In this document: positions 22,202 through 29,583 of the stretch, in pieces
How positions within the stretch are numbered: position 1 is the stretch's first letter
How the letters are laid out: each line of letters begins with the position of its first letter
Origin: a virus
Direction: 5' to 3' (one strand)
Length of the DNA stretch: 34,580 nt
IMG/VR virus record: IMGVR_UViG_3300007542_000015
Span: 1-34,580 of that record
Position numbers and translations under genes: made by a program
The notes under the pieces: model-generated
Seen by the model: the letters and a program-made list of their open reading frames with translations, nothing else
Databases searched by the model: none
Told to the model about the DNA's origin: nothing

Positions 22202-22380
22202 AGTACCATGTAAGTATCAACTCGATCTATATTCACTTGGCAGAGCTTCTACATAGAGGAGTCGGACATTCAATTTATATGGTTGATTATTACTCAAAGG
22301 CGAGTGGTGCATTAATCGCATCAGAGAAAATAAGAATAAGCGATGAGACTATAAAATCGTGGGAAGTATGGGAAGGGTAA
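22198..22380 (+). CDS. Small unknown protein (60 residues)
   Basis: Starts at an ATG overlapping the previous TGA (ATGA). The sequence mixes His/Tyr-rich strands (HVSINSIYIHLAELLHRGVGH... YMVDYYSKASGAL) and has no signal or membrane segment. No family recognised. Kept because of coupling and sensible composition. Confidence 0.55.
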   Translation: MKYHVSINSIYIHLAELLHRGVGHSIYMVDYYSKASGALIASEKIRISDETIKSWEVWEG

Positions 22381-22592
22381 TTTTCTTAAACACCTGGCTA
22401 AACATACCAGACGATGAGCGCAGAAAGCATGATCAGATTCAGTCGTTAATCAGCGAGAGGCTTGCAGAATTTAATTACGAGACTAGAGAATATAACGAAT
22501 TTCAAAGAGCTTTATCCAAGCAGAAAAGTCACAATTTGTGGCGCAATAGGATGAAGTTAGTCACAAGCGAAGACTCTGAATCAGACGATTAA
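22368..22592 (+). CDS. Small charged unknown protein
   Basis: A 74-residue protein if ATG 22368 is used (MGRVIFLNTWLNIPDDERRK...), or 77 from GTG 22359. It overlaps the end of the upstream gene. It is mainly helical and highly charged, ending in an acidic tail (SEDSESDD). The acidic end and small size could fit a DNA-mimic or anti-host protein, but there is no direct evidence. Confidence 0.5.
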   Translation: MGRVIFLNTWLNIPDDERRKHDQIQSLISERLAEFNYETREYNEFQRALSKQKSHNLWRNRMKLVTSEDSESDD

Positions 22593-22613
22593 TTGTAAAA
22601 TCTTCACAATCTA

Positions 22614-22642
22614 TTTACTTACTATTCATTCAGTTTTATAAA
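22614..22642 (+). promoter_or_regulatory. Sigma70-like promoter candidate
   Basis: TTTACT (22614-22619), 17-bp spacer, TATAAA (22637-22642), in the 78-bp gap before the gene at 22671, whose ribosome site (GAGAGG) follows. Spacing is ideal, both boxes are one or two mismatches from consensus. Confidence 0.55.
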
Positions 22643-22670
22643 TTAGCTTCATAAAAAAGAGAGGCTTAAA

Positions 22671-23036
22671 ATGGATACAGAGAAAATTCAGATTAATGGA
22701 GTTGATTACATTAGAGCAGACTCAATGGTTAATGAGAAGCCGATTTTAGATGGACTAAATTATGTAATTGTTAGGACTTATTCGGCAGGGGTTTTTGCTG
22801 GTTATCTTGAATCTCGGGATGGACAAGAGGTTGTTTTGCTAAAAGCCAGAAGATTGTGGCAATGGGCCGGGGCTGCGTCACTATCGCAACTAGCGATGGA
22901 TGGAACTAGTAAACCAGAACTTTGTAAATTTCCTTGCGAAGTTGATAAAGTCACTCTACTTCAAGTTATAGAGATTTTAGAGGTTACCACTAAAGCCAAA
23001 AAATCGATTGATTCGGTAAGTATATGGAAAGCTTAA
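22671..23036 (+). CDS. Conserved phage protein (DUF6948-like)
   Basis: A 121-residue protein. The central block YVIVRTYSAGVFAGYLESRDGQEVVLLKARRLWQWAGAASLSQLAMDG (about 31-80) and the ending CKFPCEV... EILEVTTKAKKSIDSVSIWK follow a pattern I associate with the DUF6948 group, small proteins common in siphophages with unknown function, often followed by a Gly-rich repeat protein as here. It has GAGAGGC upstream and probably its own promoter. The end overlaps the next gene by 13 bases. Confidence 0.65.
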   Translation: MDTEKIQINGVDYIRADSMVNEKPILDGLNYVIVRTYSAGVFAGYLESRDGQEVVLLKARRLWQWAGAASLSQLAMDGTSKPELCKFPCEVDKVTLLQVIEILEVTTKAKKSIDSVSIWKA

Positions 23037-23275
23037 TTATTAATGATGGCTCTGGCAATGGCTATGGCTCTGGCTCTGGCAATGGCTCTGGCTATGGCGA
23101 GGGCTATGGTTCTGGCGATGGCTCTGGATATGGCGATGGCTCTGGCGATGGCTACGGCTCTGGCGATGGCAATGACTATGGCGATGGCTACGGCTCTGGC
23201 TTGGGTTCTGGAGATGGGTCTGGCTTTGGCGATGGCTCTGGCGATGGCTCTGGCTATGGCGATGGCTATGGCTAA
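23024..23275 (+). CDS. Gly-Ser-Tyr-Asp repeat protein encoded by a minisatellite
   Basis: An 83-residue protein made almost only of G, S, D, Y and N in units such as GSGDGSGYGDGSGDGYGSGDG. The DNA is a degenerate tandem array of GGCTCTGGCGATGGC-like units from about 23046 to 23274. It overlaps the end of the previous gene and stops at TAA. The Ala/Met-rich translation of another frame over the same array is a shadow. Function unknown: a flexible, intrinsically disordered protein. Length is likely to vary between isolates. Confidence 0.6.
   Translation: MESLIINDGSGNGYGSGSGNGSGYGEGYGSGDGSGYGDGSGDGYGSGDGNDYGDGYGSGLGSGDGSGFGDGSGDGSGYGDGYG
23046..23274 (+). repeat. Tandem GGCTCTGGCGAT-type coding minisatellite
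   Basis: About 230 bp of six-base periodic sequence (GGCTNT/GGCGAT alternation), strongly purine/pyrimidine patterned and more GC-rich than the surroundings. All units keep the Gly-x reading frame. Confidence 0.85.
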
Positions 23276-23309
23276 AAAAGATTGGGCATGGGATTAAAAG
23301 GAGAAATAA

Positions 23310-23573
23310 ATGATAAACAAGGGAATTGTAACAGGAGACTTTATTCGCTCAAGACGAAAAGAGTTAGGGCTTACTCAGAAGCAATTAGCTCAAAAACTTG
23401 GCTGGAAAGTTAACAACACTCAATACATTTCAAACACTGAGAGAGGTTTAAACCCATTCCCTGTGAAAAATGTTTATGCGCTATCATTGGCGCTTCAAAT
23501 ATCTCCAGAGATAATTATTGGTAAGATGCTAGAAGACTATAGCAACAGTATAAGAAAGGAGCTGAGCAAATGA
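23310..23573 (+). CDS. XRE-family HTH transcriptional regulator
   Basis: An 87-residue protein with a Cro/C1-type helix-turn-helix: IRSRRKELGLTQKQLAQKLG (about 12-31), recognition helix around NNTQYISNTERGLNP (about 35-49), then a helical tail (VYALSLALQISPEIIIGKML). It is single-domain with no peptidase or dimerisation module, so Cro-like. It may control the divergent early region, and the palindrome at 20063 is a candidate operator. It has a strong ribosome site (AAAAGGAG). With no integrase present it need not imply lysogeny. Confidence 0.85.
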   Translation: MINKGIVTGDFIRSRRKELGLTQKQLAQKLGWKVNNTQYISNTERGLNPFPVKNVYALSLALQISPEIIIGKMLEDYSNSIRKELSK

Positions 23574-23899
23574 GGCAGCCTAAATTCAAGTTTGGCGATA
23601 AGGTTGCGGAGAAGTTTTCTGATGATCATTTTGTAATAGATTCAATAAAGAGCTACTCCACTGGATATTATTATAATTCAAATGATAAAACCAGGGATTG
23701 GGTGCCAGAGTCAATCCTTGCACTATACGAAGAACAAAAAGTTAAAAAGCTTTATGCTTACATGAACGAGGACTTGGTTATATTTTCACCAATTGAAGCT
23801 AAAGCGGTTAGGGCAACTGGTGGATTATTTGACAGGTGCGAGAATTTCGACATTACTTACGGAGAAAGAATAAATGAGACAATCCCCACGCTACCCTGA
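23570..23899 (+). CDS. Unknown early protein (109 residues)
   Basis: Starts with ATG overlapping the XRE stop (ATGA) and has AAAGGAG upstream. The N-terminal half (PKFKFGDKVAEKFSDDHFVIDSI... GYYYNSNDKTRDWVPESILALY) looks like a small SH3/Tudor-like beta barrel of the KOW type often seen in phage early proteins. The rest is unassigned. Function unknown. Confidence 0.62.
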   Translation: MRQPKFKFGDKVAEKFSDDHFVIDSIKSYSTGYYYNSNDKTRDWVPESILALYEEQKVKKLYAYMNEDLVIFSPIEAKAVRATGGLFDRCENFDITYGERINETIPTLP

Positions 23900-24239
23900 G
23901 ATAACAGTTTATCCAGATGGAAGAATGTTTGATACTGACACAGGTAAATGGCTTAACATAACAAGGATTCACGCTCAATCAACTAAGGGTCCTGTATGTA
24001 ATTGGTCAACGAATGGACGCACTCATGTTTTATCCGTTGCAAAGATCCTATATGAGACTTATGTAAGTGAGAGAGTAATGGATTCTAGCTCTACAGTAGG
24101 CTTTAAGGACGGAAATGATGATAACATTAACGTCAACAATTTAAAGAAAGTTAAGAAGTGGGAGAGAGAGTCAAAAGAAGTTCGAGAATTTGTGCATGAC
24201 TCATGGTTAAACGGTGGGGATGATATTTACTTATGTTAA
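23874..24239 (+). CDS. HNH/NUMOD4-like protein lacking the HNH histidines
   Basis: A 121-residue protein resembling the DNA-binding part of NUMOD4-HNH homing endonucleases: ITVYPDGRMFDTDTGKWLN, VLSVAKILYETYV, then VGFKDGNDDNINVNNLKKV where an active HNH enzyme would have NHKDGNKxNNxxxNLEWV. The catalytic His is replaced (GFKDGN), so cleavage is doubtful and it may be a regulator derived from a homing endonuclease. Compare the intact version at 25873. Start ATG has CGGAG upstream. Confidence 0.6.
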   Translation: MRQSPRYPEITVYPDGRMFDTDTGKWLNITRIHAQSTKGPVCNWSTNGRTHVLSVAKILYETYVSERVMDSSSTVGFKDGNDDNINVNNLKKVKKWERESKEVREFVHDSWLNGGDDIYLC

Positions 24240-24250
24240 TTAAAGCTTCC

Positions 24251-24274
24251 CTCGTGAAAATGAAATAGCGCGAG
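24251..24274 (+). promoter_or_regulatory. Leader hairpin before the Mom-like gene
   Basis: CTCGTG pairs with CGCGAG (24251-24256 with 24269-24274, one G-U pair) around a 12-base loop, just ahead of the stronger terminator hairpin. It may be part of an attenuation arrangement for the Mom-like gene. Evidence is the pairing only. Confidence 0.35.
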
Positions 24275-24285
24275 AGAATGTCATT

Positions 24286-24317
24286 CCAGATCATTCTTAA
24301 TTGAGTGATCTGGTTTT
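24286..24317 (+). terminator. Rho-independent terminator
   Basis: An 11-bp stem CCAGATCATTC/GAGTGATCTGG (one G-U pair) with loop TTAATT, followed by TTTT. It ends the early operon after 24239 and lies 16 bases upstream of the Mom-like gene start, so it could also attenuate that gene. Confidence 0.75.
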
Positions 24318-24333
24318 GTAAAAGGGACTATAA

Positions 24334-24951
24334 GTGATCGTTAAGACCATTAACAATAAGGATAGTTATCCTTACTTACTAGAGATACATTACGCTAAAA
24401 GAATCCCTTCGATCTCGTACTGCTTTGGTTTATTTAGCAAAGAAGAGTTGATTGGTGTTGTGACTTATGGGACGCCAGCCTCGGCTACTCTTAGGCGCGG
24501 AATAGCAGGGGATGACTTTAAGGGTCACATACTAGAGCTTAATCGACTTTGTTTAAAATATAACAGAAAAAATGAAGCTAGCTTTTTAGTTGGCAGAAGC
24601 TTAAGAATCTTGCCAAAAAATAAGATCATCATATCTTTTGCCGACACCCTTCAGAAGCACGTGGGAACAGTTTATCAGGCCTGTAATTTTAAATATTATG
24701 GTCTGAGCGCAAAAAGAACAGATTGGGCAATAAAAGGAATGGAGCATTTGCATGGTCAAACCATAGCTGACATTTCACGTGGGCAGAAAAATAGATCTGA
24801 GTTTATGAGGGAGACATACGGAGACAAATTCTACCTAAAGCCAAGGTCCAGAAAGCACAGGTACATAATAGTAACAGGGAAAAGCATTCCTTATTCCGTT
24901 ATTAAATACAAACAAGAGAGCTACCCTAAAAAAGCATCAGATTATATCTAA
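24334..24951 (+). CDS. Mom-like DNA modification protein (GNAT fold)
   Basis: A 205-residue protein resembling the Mu Mom family: LFSKEELIGVVTYGTPASATLRRGI (about 31-54), HILELNRLCLKYN, then ISFADTLQKHVGTVYQACNFKYYG (about 107-130), the usual hallmark block. Mom proteins have a GNAT fold and convert adenine to a modified base that blocks host restriction enzymes. The start is GTG with AAAGGG upstream. As in Mu, expression may be tightly controlled, and a hairpin and terminator lie directly before the gene. Substrate and modification here are not visible from sequence. Confidence 0.78.
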   Translation: MIVKTINNKDSYPYLLEIHYAKRIPSISYCFGLFSKEELIGVVTYGTPASATLRRGIAGDDFKGHILELNRLCLKYNRKNEASFLVGRSLRILPKNKIIISFADTLQKHVGTVYQACNFKYYGLSAKRTDWAIKGMEHLHGQTIADISRGQKNRSEFMRETYGDKFYLKPRSRKHRYIIVTGKSIPYSVIKYKQESYPKKASDYI

Positions 24952-24960
24952 TAAGGTGGA

Positions 24961-25176
24961 ATGGCTAAGGTTTATAGAGATGGCGCTTACTCAGACCGTG
25001 AATATGATAGTGTTTTAATTATGTACAACGTATTTTATGGGGATCTTGCTTTAACGCTAACAAGTGGAGATGCCTTTATTTGCTCTCAGTTCATCGGTTC
25101 AAATCAGTTTCAAGTAGTAAATCAGTCTTTCAACGGGTTTGATACACTGGAATTTGATGGGCAAGGCTTTAGATAA
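24961..25176 (+). CDS. Small unknown protein (71 residues)
   Basis: Has a good ribosome site (AAGGTGGA) nine bases after the Mom-like gene. The sequence is beta-rich and acidic (SVLIMYNVFYGDLALTLTSGDAFICSQFIGSNQFQVVN) and not assigned to a family. A function linked to Mom is possible by co-expression only. Confidence 0.6.
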   Translation: MAKVYRDGAYSDREYDSVLIMYNVFYGDLALTLTSGDAFICSQFIGSNQFQVVNQSFNGFDTLEFDGQGFR

Positions 25177-25206
25177 TTGACTTAGTTAATTAAAAACACC
25201 TAGAAT
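25177..25206 (+). promoter_or_regulatory. Promoter candidate for the packaging/late operon
   Basis: TTGACT (25177-25182), 18-bp spacer, TAGAAT (25201-25206), in the gap before the packaging genes. Boxes are near consensus for a host housekeeping sigma factor. It would start transcription near 25213. Confidence 0.65.
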
Positions 25207-25208
25207 CA

Positions 25209-25252
25209 ATTAAAGCCTCTGTGAGGTTAACAATTTGAAGCGGTGCTTTAAT
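25209..25252 (+). promoter_or_regulatory. Inverted repeat covering a start codon
   Basis: ATTAAAGC (25209-25216) and GCTTTAAT (25245-25252) are perfect inverted repeats, the second arm including the first two bases of the ATG at 25251. A small CCTC-TGT-GAGG hairpin sits inside. It could control translation or, since the left arm lies around the predicted transcript start, act as an operator. Confidence 0.4.
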
Positions 25253-25445
25253 GGGCGAGTTAGAAATTGATCAAATCGGTGTTTGTGCTGCTATCATTGC
25301 TGGCATATCCACCAAAGTAGATGGTTCAATCATTCTCAAGGTTGAAATCAATCCATCAGAGACAGAAATAATATCTAAATTAATGCAGAAGTGGGCCATC
25401 AATCAAAGGTTAGTAAATCTTGGCATTGTGAGTGTTAAACAATGA
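25251..25445 (+). CDS. Small unknown protein upstream of the small terminase
   Basis: A 64-residue protein (IGVCAAIIAGISTKVDGSIILKVEINPSETEIISKLM...). It is mixed alpha/beta, with no membrane helix or metal motif. The stop overlaps the small terminase ATG (ATGA). It is the first gene after the late promoter. No family recognised. Confidence 0.6.
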   Translation: MGELEIDQIGVCAAIIAGISTKVDGSIILKVEINPSETEIISKLMQKWAINQRLVNLGIVSVKQ

Positions 25446-25876
25446 GCAATCCAATAGGAAGACCATCAGATTATGATCCAATTCACGTTACTGAAATGCT
25501 TAAATTCTTTTTAGAGTGGCCATTAACAAGAACAGTTAAGAAGCAAATTGTCTCAAATGGAAGGGTTATTAATTTTGAAGATGTATTAGTTAACTATCCA
25601 CCAACTTTAAATAAGTACTCGATAAAAATTGGAACCGACAGGCACACTTTAAAGAGATGGTCGGATGAAAATGGGGAGTTTCGCACCACCTATATGCGAT
25701 GCAAGGCAATTCAGGAAGAATGGCTAAGCGACAGAGGTACGACTGGTGAGTATAATCCAGGCTTCACTAAGCTCATGTTGGTAAATCATACTGACATTAA
25801 AGACAAAGTTACTCACGAAGTTGATGAAGATACTAAGAAAGCATTGAAACTTGCTTATAGGATAGATCCAAAATGA
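25442..25876 (+). CDS. terS: Terminase small subunit
   Basis: A 144-residue protein with features of phage small terminases: GRPSDYDPIHVTEML at the N-terminus, a central HTH-like region (PTLNKYSIKIGTDRHTLKRW) and FRTTYMRCKAIQEEWLSDRG followed by FTKLMLVNHTDIKDK, the pattern common in this family. It would recognise the packaging site and stimulate the large subunit. It is separated from the large subunit gene by a homing endonuclease gene. ATGA overlaps join it to both neighbours. Confidence 0.75.
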   Translation: MSNPIGRPSDYDPIHVTEMLKFFLEWPLTRTVKKQIVSNGRVINFEDVLVNYPPTLNKYSIKIGTDRHTLKRWSDENGEFRTTYMRCKAIQEEWLSDRGTTGEYNPGFTKLMLVNHTDIKDKVTHEVDEDTKKALKLAYRIDPK

Positions 25877-26379
25877 TTAGAACGATTAATGGTTTTGAAA
25901 ACTATTCAATATCTGAAAATGGTGAAATATTCTCACTTTACGAAAAAGGTAAAAGAGGAAAGACAGGGTCTTTGAGTAGGCTAATGAAAACATCTATCGG
26001 AACAAGTGGTTACGAGACTGTTCATCTCTACAAGAATGGTAAAAGATTTACAATAATGGTTCACAGGATAATGGCAGAAACTTTCCTGTCTCCTGTAGAT
26101 GGAAAAAATGTTGTAAACCATAAAGATCTAAACAAGAAAAACAACGTAATTTCAAATCTTGAATGGGTTACTCATGCCGAGAATTATTCCCACGCAAACC
26201 TACACAATGTAATGAAGAAGCCACCAGTAATAAGACTATTAACAGATGAGCAAGTTCTATCAATAAGAACTTTTAATAATCCCAAGATGGACAAGGTTTT
26301 CGCTGAGTCTTATGGCGTGGATAAGTCATCAATATGCAGAGTAAGAAACTACAAGAGCTATAGATGGCCAACATTGTAG
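25873..26379 (+). CDS. NUMOD4-HNH homing endonuclease
   Basis: A 168-residue free-standing homing endonuclease. NUMOD4 motif: FENYSISENGEIFSL (about 8-22). HNH motif: VHRIMAETFL then NVVNHKDLNKKNNVISNLEWVTHAENYSHA (about 79-108). A C-terminal HTH (LTDEQVLSIRTF... ESYGVDKSSICRVRNYKSYRW) should provide DNA binding. Such genes spread by cutting related phage genomes at the matching site. It is squeezed between terS and terL, overlapping terS by 4 and terL by 16 bases, so the terL start codon lies within it. The stop is TAG. Confidence 0.88.
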   Translation: MIRTINGFENYSISENGEIFSLYEKGKRGKTGSLSRLMKTSIGTSGYETVHLYKNGKRFTIMVHRIMAETFLSPVDGKNVVNHKDLNKKNNVISNLEWVTHAENYSHANLHNVMKKPPVIRLLTDEQVLSIRTFNNPKMDKVFAESYGVDKSSICRVRNYKSYRWPTL

Positions 26380-27734
26380 AGGATAGCACCCTCCCAAACC
26401 TGACGACATTTAATCCAAATTTTATACCCTATCAGATAAAGGTTGTAAACCTCCTGAGAAGAGACTGGGATTACTCCAAAGGAACACCAGAAGTTCTACT
26501 CAGCGGCAGTTACGGCTCTGCAAAATCAATCCTAATGGCGCACCTAGGCGTTACACATTGCATTTTTAATCCAGGAGCAAGGCTTTTGCTTGCAAGAAAG
26601 GCACTGCCAGACCTTAAGGATACAATCTTTAAAGAGATTCTAGAGCACTTAGATGGCGCATTAAAAGAGGGCACTGATTACACTGTAAACACATCATCAG
26701 CAAAAATAACATTCAGCAATGGGTCTGAAATTATATCAAGATCATGGAGTGATAAAAAGTATCACAAAGGAAGATCTCTAAAGCTGTCGATGGTTATATT
26801 TGAGGAGTTAACAGAGAATAACGAGGAAGACAAAGAAGCCTTTATGACTTTAAAGGCAAGGCTTAGGCGTATATCTGGCATAAAAGAAAACATATTAATA
26901 GCTGCTACAAATCCATCAAGCCCTAATCACTGGGTTTATAAATATTTCTTTGATGAGAAGAAAGAAACCAGATTTGTATTTAAGTCAGTCACTACAGACA
27001 ACCCATTTCTTGACCCTGTTTACATTAAGCAATTAAAAGAAGACTTGGATCCAATTCAAGCCCAGAGATATATTTACGGGGAGTGGGTGGAGCTTACTAA
27101 AGATCGAGTTTATTACGCTTACAATAAAGAGCTAAATTACAGAGAATCATTTGATATTAACTACAGTGATGAGTTGAGGTTATGTCATGATTTTAACATC
27201 GGTCACGGCAAGCCAATGAGTGCTGCTGCTGCTGTCAAGATAGGAAGAAACTACCACATCATAAAATCATTTCATGTTGAGGGTGCAAGGACTTCAGACA
27301 TCATGGAAGAGATAGCATCTAGCGGATTACTTGATAAGTTTAGAACCATTACTGTGTATGGTGACGCATCAGGTAAGAATAGGGATACAAGGTCAATCAA
27401 GTCAGACTATGACATTATAAGAGAATTTCTTGCTAACTATAGAACTAGAGAAGGAAGGCAATTAAGCTTTTCAATGAAGGTGCCATTATCAAATCCGCCA
27501 ATTAGAAGAAGGCACAATCTTGTCAATGCACATTTTATAAATGAGAATAAAGAAGTCAGACTTTACGTTTATGATATGTGGCTTCATGATGGATTTATGC
27601 AGACATCATTCAAGAAAGGCTCAAGCATAGAGGATGACTCGCTACCAGAGCAGCACGTTACAACTGCTATTGGATACATGATTGATTATGATATTAATAG
27701 GACGCAAGCACAGTCTAAAACAATTCAACTGTAA
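26364..27734 (+). CDS. terL: Terminase large subunit
   Basis: A 456-residue packaging ATPase/nuclease. Walker A is LLSGSYGSAKS (lysine about 54), Walker B is SMVIFEELTE (about 142-151), and AATNPSS (about 180-186) is the coupling motif. The nuclease domain has CHDFNIG (Asp276) and VYGDASGK (Asp334). Length is normal. It powers DNA translocation through the portal and cuts the concatemer. The start at 26364 lies in the homing endonuclease gene and has only a weak ribosome site, so either translational coupling or a changed start after the insertion is likely. The type of ends (cos or pac) cannot be told from this. Confidence 0.92.
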   Translation: MANIVEDSTLPNLTTFNPNFIPYQIKVVNLLRRDWDYSKGTPEVLLSGSYGSAKSILMAHLGVTHCIFNPGARLLLARKALPDLKDTIFKEILEHLDGALKEGTDYTVNTSSAKITFSNGSEIISRSWSDKKYHKGRSLKLSMVIFEELTENNEEDKEAFMTLKARLRRISGIKENILIAATNPSSPNHWVYKYFFDEKKETRFVFKSVTTDNPFLDPVYIKQLKEDLDPIQAQRYIYGEWVELTKDRVYYAYNKELNYRESFDINYSDELRLCHDFNIGHGKPMSAAAAVKIGRNYHIIKSFHVEGARTSDIMEEIASSGLLDKFRTITVYGDASGKNRDTRSIKSDYDIIREFLANYRTREGRQLSFSMKVPLSNPPIRRRHNLVNAHFINENKEVRLYVYDMWLHDGFMQTSFKKGSSIEDDSLPEQHVTTAIGYMIDYDINRTQAQSKTIQL

Positions 27735-27742
27735 GGAATAAA

Positions 27743-29092
27743 ATGGCCCTCAAAGATAAACGAAATGAAATCATAGAGTATGTAAAATCAAACGCCTCAT
27801 TCTTGAACAAGAGTGCGGAAGCCCTGAATATTTACGAAGGAAATTTACTACCTTACGTTGATAATATTTTAAGAACTTCACTTTCAGCAAACTATTACAA
27901 TTCGATAAAAGATAGAATTTTACCCATAAATATCTTACAAAGATTTATTGATAAGGTATCAACAACTTACTCTAAAGAGCCTTCTAGAACATCAGAAGAT
28001 CCTAAAGCTCAGGAGTTTGTAGATTTTTACTCTCACGCATTAGACATTGATCAGTCTGGGACTATTGCAGACGCTTACTCTCATTTATTTAAGGGCTTCG
28101 CATGGGAGCCGTACGTTGATAAGTCTGGAAAGCCAGCAATCAGAGAGCTTTCATTTAACTCATTTTTAGTGATGAGTGACTCAAGAGTTAATCCTGAAGA
28201 AGAGACAATTTTCATCAAGTTAATGGGCAAAAAGAATAATGATGATAATTCTATGCTGCTTCACGTATACACCGATGATGAGTTTGACTCGTTTTATATG
28301 AGCGGTGAAGAGAATACGCAAGATCTATTAGATAACGATGGTGTAAATCTTATTGGCATCATCCCGTTCGTTTACGGAAAGCGTCAAAAGAATAGATTAT
28401 TGCCAGTGCTTGACTCTGATATGCTCAAGATAACTAAGGCGATCCCTGTCATGCTAAGTGACGCAGCAGGGGCCCAGCACTTTCAGTGCTTTTCAATTCT
28501 ATATGGGACCGATTTATCATTTGACAACGCTGTTATTGCACCAAATGTTATTTGGTCACTTAAGTCAGATCCAAATAGCGATAAGGCTCCACAAATAGGA
28601 ACAATTAAGCCTGAAGCAGACACGGAAAAGGTGGTTCAGTTTGTAACTACAATTTTCACAATGTGGCTTGAATCTAAAGGTGTAAGAATAGGGTCAATGG
28701 GTTCAGTTGATGGTGGCAACGCATCTAGTGGTATTGCTAAAATTATTGACGAGATTGACGTCTGGGAAATCAGAAAGAAATCACAAGAATGGTTTGAGAA
28801 AGATGAGAAAGAATTGTGGAATGTTAAGCTTCCTAAAATTCATAACTATTGGATCAAATCAGGAATGGTTAAGCCTTCAGAAGTTCCAGGAATGATGATT
28901 AACGATGAGCTGGACATTAAGGTTAAGTTTGAAGCGCCTAAACCTATGCAGACGCGAATGGAAGAAATTGCTGAGATTAAGGCCGAGATTGACTTAGGTG
29001 TTATGACTATGGAGCAAGCTATTAAAAGATTATATCCTGATGCTGATGAAGCTCAGATTAAAGAAGCTTTAGCTAATAGGGTACTTGTATAG
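27743..29092 (+). CDS. Portal protein
   Basis: A 449-residue protein after the large terminase (AAGGAA ribosome site), the fixed position of the portal. The N-terminus (SAEALNIYEGNLLPYVDNILR... ILPINILQRFIDKVSTTYSKEP) is the typical start of SPP1/HK97-type portals. The C-terminal helices (MEEIAEIKAEIDLGVMTMEQAIKRLYPDADEAQIKEAL) match the usual portal ending. It forms the dodecameric ring at the capsid vertex. The stop TAG at 29090-29092 overlaps the putative AUA start of the next gene. Confidence 0.88.
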   Translation: MALKDKRNEIIEYVKSNASFLNKSAEALNIYEGNLLPYVDNILRTSLSANYYNSIKDRILPINILQRFIDKVSTTYSKEPSRTSEDPKAQEFVDFYSHALDIDQSGTIADAYSHLFKGFAWEPYVDKSGKPAIRELSFNSFLVMSDSRVNPEEETIFIKLMGKKNNDDNSMLLHVYTDDEFDSFYMSGEENTQDLLDNDGVNLIGIIPFVYGKRQKNRLLPVLDSDMLKITKAIPVMLSDAAGAQHFQCFSILYGTDLSFDNAVIAPNVIWSLKSDPNSDKAPQIGTIKPEADTEKVVQFVTTIFTMWLESKGVRIGSMGSVDGGNASSGIAKIIDEIDVWEIRKKSQEWFEKDEKELWNVKLPKIHNYWIKSGMVKPSEVPGMMINDELDIKVKFEAPKPMQTRMEEIAEIKAEIDLGVMTMEQAIKRLYPDADEAQIKEALANRVLV

Positions 29093-29583
29093 ACTGGACT
29101 AGAGAAAAGATTAAACTTCCAAAGTCTCTCAAGCCTAAAGAGAGAGTTCAGATCGCTGAAGTGGTCTTGGATATTATTGTTTCCAGAACTTTAAACGGAA
29201 TGGATAAGAACAATAAAAAGTTTAAGAAATATACTAAGGAGTATGCAGAAATTAAAGGCACTGATGTCAGTGATGTCGATCTAACATTTAGTGGTGATAT
29301 GCTGGACTCACTAGAGCTTGTTAGTCACAAGTCGGGTGAAATAGTAATAGGCTACAAAGAGCCATCAGAAGAATTAGCTGGGAAAGTTGAGGGAAATAGG
29401 CGCGGAACATACGGACAATCTAAGCCAATACCAGGAAAGGCTAGAGACTTCTTAGGTATATCACAATCGGAGCTTGATACAATTATCGATTCATATAAAG
29501 AAGATGAGCCAGCAATTAACGACTTATCAGCTGATGAGCTTGACGCATTGGCAAGACAGATAGCCGAAGAGATGTTTTCATGA
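29089..29583 (+). CDS. Neck/head morphogenesis protein, apparent AUA start
   Basis: The family-like protein begins DWTREKIKLPKSLKPKERVQ and continues through LDIIVSRTLNGMDKNNKKF, KKYTKEYAEI, VDLTFSGDMLDSLEL and GTYGQSKPIPGKARDFLGI, a widely distributed phage morphogenesis/neck protein. The first standard start codon in frame is GTG 29161, which would remove the first 24 residues. The frame is open upstream to a TAG at 29077, and the only reasonable start there is ATA 29089, seven bases after AGGG and overlapping the portal stop as ATAG. I therefore place the start at 29089 (164 residues). GTG 29161 (140 residues) is the conventional alternative. Confidence 0.7.
   Translation: MDWTREKIKLPKSLKPKERVQIAEVVLDIIVSRTLNGMDKNNKKFKKYTKEYAEIKGTDVSDVDLTFSGDMLDSLELVSHKSGEIVIGYKEPSEELAGKVEGNRRGTYGQSKPIPGKARDFLGISQSELDTIIDSYKEDEPAINDLSADELDALARQIAEEMFS

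Noticed and set aside
23043-23297. Ala/Met-rich ORF over the minisatellite
   Set aside because: It is the alternate frame of the Gly-rich repeat. Its composition follows from the repeat, and the Gly frame overlaps the upstream gene in the usual coupled way.
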